Notes under the pieces: generated by a model
Databases searched by the model: none
Told to the model about the DNA's origin: nothing
Seen by the model: only the letters and a program-made list of their open reading frames with translations
Position numbers and translations under genes: made by a program
Part shown: piece by piece, positions 56,559 through 64,000 of the stretch
How the letters are laid out: every line of letters starts with the position of its first letter
How positions within the stretch are numbered: position 1 is the stretch's first letter
NCBI RefSeq assembly: GCF_026210795.1
Contig: NC_089458.1
Location: 1,814,001 to 1,878,000, forward strand
DNA length: 64,000 bases
Origin: Rhizophagus irregularis
Taxonomy: Eukaryota > Glomeromycota > Glomeromycetes > Glomerales > Glomeraceae
Reading direction: 5' to 3'

Positions 56559-59500
56559 AAAAAAATAAACTCACCTGTTTACATTCCTGATATAAGAACA
56601 GGTATTTTACCGTCCGTGGCTATATTCATTCATTGTGCATTCTTTTTTTTAAAATTACACGGACAAAAAAAAAATGGGTGATATTCATTTTTGAACTAAC
56701 CGAATTTGGGGAAATTAAGTATTTATTTATTAAGTAACACCAAACATTTTAAACAGGTTTTTCATTAAAAATTAAAAATTATTATCGTATGGTAAATTTT
56801 AAGTAAATCCGCAATTTTTTAGTGTCACATTTCATTACATTCATTGAAAAAAAAAAATTGAGAAAAAAATGAAAAAAAAAAAAAAGGTTTTTGTAATTTC
56901 GAAATACGTAATAAAATTAAATTAATAATTTCGATGCAAATATTAATCATAATTATTTTTTAAATGAAAATCACGTCAAATTATAATACAAACTAATCTA
57001 TATTTATTTATGTGGTTCAAATGCATTAATGTGTAAAGACGCACCGGCCTCAAACCATTATTTTTTAATATTACCAAATTCAGTTATACAAAATATATTT
57101 AAAAAAATAAAATAAACCTTGAAATAACATTTTTTTTTTTACCCCAACGTGATTTTTTTTTAGAATTTTTCTTTGTGTTCAAACAATTCTAATAAGGAAG
57201 TTGAGAAAGAATTGTAGGAAAAAAGGCGCAAAACCTATCTTCAACTTTATTTCTCTCCTGTCACTCATTGTAGATCATTTACCCAGTTTAGCAGGCGTGT
57301 ATCTTATGTTTTTAGGTAGTGTAACTTCCCTGCTTTCACCTCTTTGTTGCATTTCAAATGTTAATGTTGAACAAAAAAAAAAAATTTTTTTTTTTAAGGA
57401 TTTTTTTTTTTCAATAACAAAAATTTCATAAGCAACAACAAATCGGCGTTAGTTGTTTACTCTTGTACAAATAAAGAACTTTCTCCAAACAATTTAATTA
57501 TTAACCGAAGAAAAAAAAAAAAAAAAAAAAAAGGTTTAATAATCGTAAAATTTTTTAGGAAAAAAAATAACTGTTTATTTTTAACAAGAATGGTTACAAG
57601 ATTTTTTGTTTTTTTTTTAATAAAATTTCCCCCCCACATTAAACTAAAAGAACGTTTTATTAAGTTAAAGAAATTATTGGACTTTTTAAAATGTCTGGCG
57701 TTATAATTCGCCTGCTTTAGGAGTTTTGTTTAACCCTTTCTCTGCGGTTAGGTACCCCTCTTATGTTTCATGAAATTTTTTTTTTTTTTTAAAAAAAATA
57801 TTTTTAGAAAAAACGCCGTGCAAAAAAAAAATTATAAATTATAAATTAATAAAAAATGGTTGGGTGTTTATCACTGAATATCGTTTATATTATATAATTA
57901 TGGAAAAGTATACTATGATGTGTAATGATACTCTCATTGTTTTATATCTGGTGACGACTCTATTTTTTGACGTTATTAATAACGGATTAATGTTTGGTAT
58001 AGATTTGAGGTTTCTCCGTCCGCCCAAAAATTTATTTGAATTGTAATACTGTATATCCTGTTTTATTATACGGAAATTCCTTTGTTACTCCCGAGTAATT
58101 GAAGGAAAATCATTTTTAGAATAGATAAGAGAAAAAAAAATCGGCTTAGCAAATCCCGTTTTAAAAAAAAAAAAAAAACCAAATAAATAAAAAAAAAAAT
58201 TTTTTTTTTTAAAAAAAAAAAAAAAATAAAATAATTTTTTTTTTAAAACAATAGTAAAATATCACTGTACTTCTAACTTATGTGGTGCAACGACTGAATC
58301 GGGAAGAAACGGCCCTCAAAAAGAAAAAATAAAGTTAGTTCGCCGTAGAAAATCGTCTTAGTTATCTTATCTCGCAGTGTCGTACAAACTTTAAGGAGCA
58401 AATTTTTTTACTCTAGGTAACAAAAAAAAAAATCAATTCAATTGGATTCTGACAGCGAGAATCATTCCATAAAAGGTTTATCAAAAAAATCGCATTGCAT
58501 GACTATTACATAGTGGGCTTAAATAATAACATTCTTTTCTTTTCGCTTTAATGTTTTAAAGTCTGTGTGGCCATTGCCGTTGTGATAATAAGAATTTCTG
58601 TTAGGGATAAGCCTTTGGCTGAAAAAAAAAAAAGGTAATCGCCAAGTTTCTATTTTTTTTTGGGGAAAATTTTTTTCCTTCTTAAAATATTTTGGTTTAA
58701 TTTAAAAGGGAGGTTTAGTCATTACTTTTGTGATAATTCTAATTTATATTGTGACGAACAAAAAAAACATTTCAGTCAGGTGAAAATGCTCGTGGATAAT
58801 TATTACTGCGTCAAAAAAAAAACAAATAATGTGAAGATTAAAAAAATGTGCTTAAATTGAGAAACCACCTTATTTATATTATTTCTTCACCCATTAGGTT
58901 TGAGAAATCCAAACGAAAAAAAAAAAATTTTTTTAAAAAAAAAATAATAATAATAATAAAATATGTCTTATAATAATGACTTTTTACATATTATTATTCT
59001 ATAGAATTTAGAAGTTTTTTCCTGTATGCAGCATGTGCAAATGACATTTCCAAAAAAAAAAAAAAAAAAAAATAAATTTCTCTTTTTTTTATTTTTCCCA
59101 AAAAAAAAGTGATATCATACTGAGTTACTAATATATGTTATACCGAGTTGAAAATTTTAGGGGTCCTGATTGGAGCTTCTAGTAGTGCTTTTTTTTATTG
59201 GTTCAAACTAAAAAAAAATATACTATTCTAAGCCAGCCCTTTCAGTCATTTTTGAAATGATTTATACTAGTATAGTAGTATGTATTCTATGTATTCCGAA
59301 TAAGTCCGTAATTCTTTTGTGTTACGATGAGTATAATTTTTTTTTCTTATAAAAATAACGCTTCAAGCCTTTACAAGCTTTCCTCCTCAGCCTGGAACTA
59401 AAAAATTCGGCTTTAGCAAAAGAGTAAGTAGAAATCCTACTAAGAATATTAAAAAATACGCGAAAATACTTTTCTTTTTGCCTGAAGACAAAAATATATT

Positions 59501-60218
59501 GGAAAAAATATTGTTATATTTCTGAAATCGCTATATAAACACGCTTGTTTTTTTTCATTTCAAAAAAAAAAAAAATTTATTATTTTTTTTTTAAAAAAAC
59601 AATTTCTATTACAAAAAAAAAATTTTTTTTTCTTTTTTTCCCTTAAAAAAAATTCTGTTTGTCTTAATTATAGATAACATTTTTCTTTTATAACTCCTTA
59701 ATAACTCATTATTATTTAAAAGAGAGAAAACGAAAAGCTCTTTTTTTTTTTTTAATTATTTATTTATTATAATTATTGTTTTTTTTTTTATTTATACAAA
59801 CAATGAATTATTTTTACATGCACAACGGCAATCACGTTGGAACCGATGTCGATTGAACCGCAAATTCTTTTATAATTATTATTAAATTTTTTTTTTTTTT
59901 TAAAAAAAACCATCACACAATCTTATAATTATTTCTATTAGCGCAAGAGAAATTTTCACTTCAAAAAAAAAAACAACAATCAAGCGATATCAATTAGTTG
60001 CATACCATAGCAAAAAAAATTTTTTTATATTGAGCATAGAGCCGCATAATTTTTTATTCTTTTATATAGTTAGTCACATTTGTGTAGCAAAAAAAAAAAA
60101 AAAAGCAAATCGCCTAAAAAGAAAGCATTCCTAATTTCCTTTTCTTTTTTTGTTAAACAATCAATTTTATTATTATTTTCCACCAATCGCATCATCAAAT
60201 TCAACAAAACTACCTACA
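55018..60218. other. Long intergenic region upstream of the GATA gene
   Basis: 5.2 kb without a supportable gene. It is dominated by poly(T)/poly(A) blocks, with a GATGTATGTATGTATGTATT microsatellite near 56,500, a (TTA)n run at 56,523-56,556 and CACGTG-containing or CACGTCA islands near 56,300-56,420. Open frames at 57,201, 57,864 and 58,660 have no family features and lie among homopolymers. It probably holds the UBE2J1-like 3' UTR and a long GATA upstream region or leader. Confidence 0.45.
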
Positions 60219-62093
60219 ATGGGTCCAAATCATATTGTGATGAACGTCGATAGCGCTTTTTTCTACGCACCAAATCTTTCAGGCGCCTACGATACAGTTC
60301 CAGAGTCGCCCGATAACAAGGTTTTGCAGGTGCAAATTCCTAACTATCAGATGATAAATTCATCTATCGTTGAGTCTATGCCAGATAACGATATCATGTC
60401 GTCTCTTGCTCTTACGAACGGAATGACCGAACAAAAATTTCAGCAGTGGTTATTAAACGGTTCTTTAACTACAACTCCTGTAATGCAACAAATATCAAAT
60501 CCACTTGATGATTCTTTTATGATGGATGAAGCTCTATTTGATCCTTCTGATGTTATGCTAGGCAGCCCGACAGAAGATAAAATGTCGCCTTCTTGTTTAG
60601 ACTCCCCAGTAAACTCGAATTTTGGCGAGAGCGAAAGTCCTGAGATGATGAGTGGTACTTTTGATGACAACATCCTTTTAGATGAATTACATAATTCTTT
60701 GGATTTCTTTGCTGACGGTTTTCCTACCTTAGCTGAGGCTAACGCTTTAGCTATGGTTTCACCTATACAATGTCATCCAACTTCATCTCGAAATAATAGG
60801 AAAAATAAACAGAAAGATGAAATTGAAACTTATATCAAGCTTGAACCCGATAATGAACAACAAAATTCACATTCTTCTAGCAGTAAGTGTTTAATTTTTT
60901 TTATAAAAAAAAAGAAAAAATTATGTATATGTGTGATATTTATTAACTTATATATATTTATCCTTTACAATTTTTTAGGTGATACTTCACGCCATGAATC
61001 AGACTCATCACCTATTAATTCAACATCGTCTCATACTTCACCTTTATCTTCACCACCACTTTCACCTATTCAACAGTCAAATACATCATCATCATCAGTA
61101 ACAACAACAGTCGTCGCTCCCTCAGCTGTTAATCCTCCACCTCCATCTCAAAAATCAAAATCAACTACGACTAAGAAACACACTAGTTCAAAACCACCTC
61201 GTAATCTTGAATGTTATAATTGTGGTGTTAACAAGACCCCCCTTTGGCGTCGAACTCCTGATAGAATGCATTCTTTATGCAATGCGTGTGGTTTATATTA
61301 TAAACAATATAATACTCACCGTCCTTTGCATATCAGAAATAAACCAAGTTCTAATACCGGTCCTTATACCCTTCCCGCTTCAAGAAAGAACACAGCTTCA
61401 AGCACATCGAGTGAAGTTACAGTTCAACAACAGGTTCAACCGCAGTCACAGCCTCAACATCAGCATCAGCCCCAAGTTCAACCTCAACCTCAACATCAAC
61501 CTCAACAGGTTGTTGCTACTGTTGTACCTGCAGCAACCGAAGCACCTATCCGTTGTGTTAACTGTGCTCAAACTCAAACACCATTATGGAGAAAGAACGA
61601 GAAAGGTCAACCAATTTGTAATGCTTGTGGCTTATATGCTAAACTACATAACCGGGATCGACCTGTAGCTATGCGAAAGGCTAAAATTCAACGTCGTCGT
61701 CGTGATTGGGGTGCTGCAAATGGAAATCCAAATGGTAGCCTTGATGGCTCAGGATCAGAATCTTTGGACTCAAATCCACAAAGTCCGACTACACCTCAAC
61801 ATCTTACAATTCAAACCCTTTTACCAGGTCAACGACCAATTATGCCTTTAATGATCCCTCAATCACAACTTGTTTCTTCACCTGTCTCAATGGTGCCGCA
61901 AGCTACCATTCATCAACAGCAAACTTATACAACAACTGTTCCTTATATGCCACCACAATTCGATTTTGATGATTCTCGATTCAAGGCATTGGTTGGAAAA
62001 ATGTCACGAAAACAAGTTGAAGGTTTTCTTGGGGTTTTGGAACGAAGGTGTGATATCTTGAAACAGGTTTTGTCTGAAGATCATGAATGTTGA
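60219..62093 (+). CDS. Two-finger GATA transcription factor
   Basis: Exons 60219-60882 and 60979-62093 give 592 residues. The first ATG (MGPNHIVMNVDSAFFYAP) is used; the open frame extends upstream to 60,135 but only with a TTG. The 96-bp intron (GTAAGT...TTTTTTAG) is a multiple of three with no stop. Finger 1 is C300-x2-C303-x18-C322-x2-C325 (CYNCGVNKTPLWRRTPDR), finger 2 C414-x2-C417-x17-C435-x2-C438 (TPLWRKNEKGQPICNACG), followed by basic KAKIQRRRRDW. The linker of about 88 residues is Gln/Pro/His-rich. The N-terminus (about 70-200) is acidic with many MM/DD/F residues, like an activation domain; the last 35 residues may form a helix. Fungal GATA factors control nitrogen, iron and light responses; finger spacing here does not place it with one named regulator. 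Confidence 0.95.
   Translation: MGPNHIVMNVDSAFFYAPNLSGAYDTVPESPDNKVLQVQIPNYQMINSSIVESMPDNDIMSSLALTNGMTEQKFQQWLLNGSLTTTPVMQQISNPLDDSFMMDEALFDPSDVMLGSPTEDKMSPSCLDSPVNSNFGESESPEMMSGTFDDNILLDELHNSLDFFADGFPTLAEANALAMVSPIQCHPTSSRNNRKNKQKDEIETYIKLEPDNEQQNSHSSSSKCLIFFIKKKKKLCICVIFINLYIFILYNFLGDTSRHESDSSPINSTSSHTSPLSSPPLSPIQQSNTSSSSVTTTVVAPSAVNPPPPSQKSKSTTTKKHTSSKPPRNLECYNCGVNKTPLWRRTPDRMHSLCNACGLYYKQYNTHRPLHIRNKPSSNTGPYTLPASRKNTASSTSSEVTVQQQVQPQSQPQHQHQPQVQPQPQHQPQQVVATVVPAATEAPIRCVNCAQTQTPLWRKNEKGQPICNACGLYAKLHNRDRPVAMRKAKIQRRRRDWGAANGNPNGSLDGSGSESLDSNPQSPTTPQHLTIQTLLPGQRPIMPLMIPQSQLVSSPVSMVPQATIHQQQTYTTTVPYMPPQFDFDDSRFKALVGKMSRKQVEGFLGVLERRCDILKQVLSEDHEC
60883..60978 (+). other. Stop-free 96-bp intron of the GATA gene
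   Basis: GTAAGT at 60883 and TTTTTTAG ending at 60978 are good splice sites. Read through, it would add 32 residues, Lys-rich then hydrophobic (CICVIFINLYIFILYNFLG), which look like intron. Removing it joins SSS to DTSRHES in phase. Confidence 0.85.
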
Positions 62094-63685
62094 ATTATAA
62101 TAATAATAAAAGGAGTTATTGTGACGGTGTTTGAATTTAGAAAAATTAAGAATAATAATAATAAAAAGAAAAAAAAAAAAAAAAAAGAAAAAAAGAAAAT
62201 GAAAAAAATTAGAAAACATGATGTAGATATGTAGATATTTTTTTTTTCCTTTTTTCTTTTTTTAAAGCATATTCACGAACAATTTTTATTTTATTTTTTT
62301 TTTTACATATTATTCCATTAGCGAAGCAATTTTTTTTTTTTACTATTTACGTATAAAATATAAATATTATGAAGTTTAAGATTAAAGATTTATACGGTGT
62401 ATAGCAAATTATTATTTTTTTTAAAAAACTTGTATGTCTTTTTTTTATAAATTTATACTTGCATTTTTTTCTTCCCTTCTTGATTGTAAATTTTTTTTTC
62501 CTTTCCAAATATATCAATTTAATGCTTAAGTTAAACAAATCATTCTTAAATTTGTTCATTTTAAGCATTTTGAATTCACTTTTTTTTCTTTTCTTTTTCT
62601 TTTTGCATGTAGTTATTTTCTTTTCTTTTCAGTATACAAATTATATAAATCAAATTCATTTTTTTCCTTTCTCCCACACCACCACATCATCACTTTTACT
62701 TGTTGATGTAAATTTCAACCAAAAAATACTAAAATACAAAGTAAATATAATTCTCAAAAAAAGATGAAAATTTTAAGTTATTTAATTGAAAGCTTTTTTC
62801 CAAGTGAAAATATTATCGTGAATAAACCACGTGAAGTTGTATAAAATTAATACATAAATTAAGTTTAAGTAAAATTTAAATAATTCCGGTCATAATTTTA
62901 TTATAACCAACTTGAACAAATTAAACGAAGATTTACTATAATCCAAAAGATTTACGTGATTTCTGATATTAAAAAAACAACTTTCAATTTTTTTTATTTT
63001 AAAAATTGAAAAACTTCGTTTTTTTTACTTTTACAGGATATACATTAATCAATATTACAATATTAAATCCAGCCTACTCAAATTCTGATTAAGTACCATT
63101 ATTTACGTATATATGGATTTTAAAGTTAAAATTAGAAGTAAAAGATTATTAGGATTGAATATATCTTTTTTTTTTTTAATTGTTGTATAAACTTTGTTTT
63201 TTAAATAATAAAATTAAAATTATATAAATTATTAAATAAAACTAAAATATTATTAAATTGCAAAACAGTTTAAATGATATTTTATCTAATAACCAATATT
63301 TATAATAATTATACTATTATATATATATTATAGTATTTTTATTTTTCCTTTACAACTTTTTTTTACATTTTTTTTTTATATTTATATATTAAAAAGTAAA
63401 AGAAATAAGAAATTATATATTTAGTTTTTTTAATAATATTTATATTTTTATATTTTAAATAATTTGAAAATAATTATAAGCTATTGTACTTTGCAATATT
63501 TAATTTTACAATTATTAATCAATAATATCAAATAATTAACAAAGATTTGGCTATATAGTAATTAAATCTGTTAAATCAGAATGCTAAAATTAGCTGTTAG
63601 TTAATAATTATAATATCTATCTAAAGTTACTGGAAAAATTAAAGGGTTTTGATAAGTTGGCAAAATGCTGAAATAGTAAAACTAA
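62094..63685. other. Downstream region of the GATA gene
   Basis: AT-rich DNA with A- and T-tracts; it contains the GATA 3' UTR and then unstructured sequence. No gene supported; the frame at 62,459-62,767 is T-rich noise. Confidence 0.5.
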
Positions 63686-63689
63686 AGCT

Positions 63690-64000
63690 CTAATTGGTCT
63701 GGTTTTAATCTGGCAATTTGGACTGAAAATTAGGATTGGTTCAGTCTGAATTGATATTTCAACCCAAACCAAAATATTTGGTCTAATCTGATCCAGTCCT
63801 AGATTATAAATTTAACCTGAACTGAATTAAACAGGTTGGGACTGAACTGGATCAAGTAATTGTTTTTGCAATAATTTTATATTAAAACCATTGTAGTTGT
63901 TTAATTATTAAATAAAAAAATGTTGAAAATATTTTTTCAAAATAATTTAATTAAAATATATTTTTGCAATATTATTTTAAAATATTTTTCAAAGTAATTA
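63690..64000. mobile_element. Start of a motif-rich element cut by the window end
   Basis: From about 63,690 the motif GGACTGAA / TTCAGTC / GGTCTGG / CTGATCCAGT recurs roughly twelve times in both orientations to 63,860. It is followed at 63,915 by AAAAAAATGTTGAAAATATT and TTTTGCAATATT arms, the beginning of a hairpin array like those at 13.9, 15.7 and 26 kb. The other end lies outside. Confidence 0.55.

Noticed and set aside
57201-58860. Three ORFs of 60-76 residues upstream of the GATA gene
   Set aside because: They sit among homopolymers, end in runs of Lys/Phe codons and have no family features or splice context.
60150-60218. Longer GATA protein starting MLNNQFYYYF
   Set aside because: The codon at 60150 is TTG. 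The first ATG in frame is at 60219, which gives the start used here.
61207-61668. 153-residue ORF in another frame
   Set aside because: It is a shadow of the zinc-finger region of the GATA gene.

Overview
The window looks like nuclear DNA of an arbuscular mycorrhizal fungus (Glomeromycotina, most like Rhizophagus irregularis). The evidence is extreme AT-richness, spliced genes with short GT-AG introns, a fungal WOPR transcription factor, a fungal two-finger GATA factor, a single-exon MANAQ-type leucine-rich-repeat protein, a SAM-like domain relic and a dense load of decayed transposons. Species assignment is inference; no search was possible.

Bases 1 to about 43,500 are a transposon graveyard. 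It holds broken transposase genes: PiggyBac at 8.9-10.6 kb (minus), a DDE transposase at 20.2-21.4 kb (plus), a FAR1/MULE-type gene at 25.5-28.0 kb (plus), a possible hAT fragment near 8.0-8.4 kb and unidentified relics near 23.6-24.2, 36-36.7 and 41.3 kb. Between them lie many non-autonomous inverted-repeat elements, often nested. Five have exact 8-bp target duplications (hAT-like), two have 9-bp ones (MULE-like) and several sit in TA (Tc1/mariner-pogo-like). The only intact gene here is the LRR protein at 22,112-22,939.

The main discovery candidate is a recurring architecture: terminal inverted repeat, then a cluster of one short motif (different for each element), then a tandem array of palindromic units, then the motif cluster again and the other terminal repeat. 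Two elements with the same termini carry different arrays. The same AACGTTGCGAAA-type hairpin array appears inside elements with three different termini. This suggests that termini, motif clusters and hairpin payloads are exchangeable modules.

Bases 43,500 to about 62,800 form a gene block with few mobile elements but many poly(T)-poly(A) blocks. In order it holds a Gti1/Pac2 (WOPR) transcription factor (+); the mitochondrial ATP synthase epsilon subunit (+, three exons); thiamine pyrophosphokinase (-, five exons), tail to tail with the previous gene with 20 bp between stops; a UBE2J1-like tail-anchored ERAD ubiquitin-conjugating enzyme (+, three exons), divergent from the kinase across 299 bp; and a two-finger GATA factor (+, two exons). 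Two regulators with long, empty flanks bracket three compact housekeeping genes. From about 62.9 kb the repeat-type sequence resumes, and another motif-rich element begins at the window's end.
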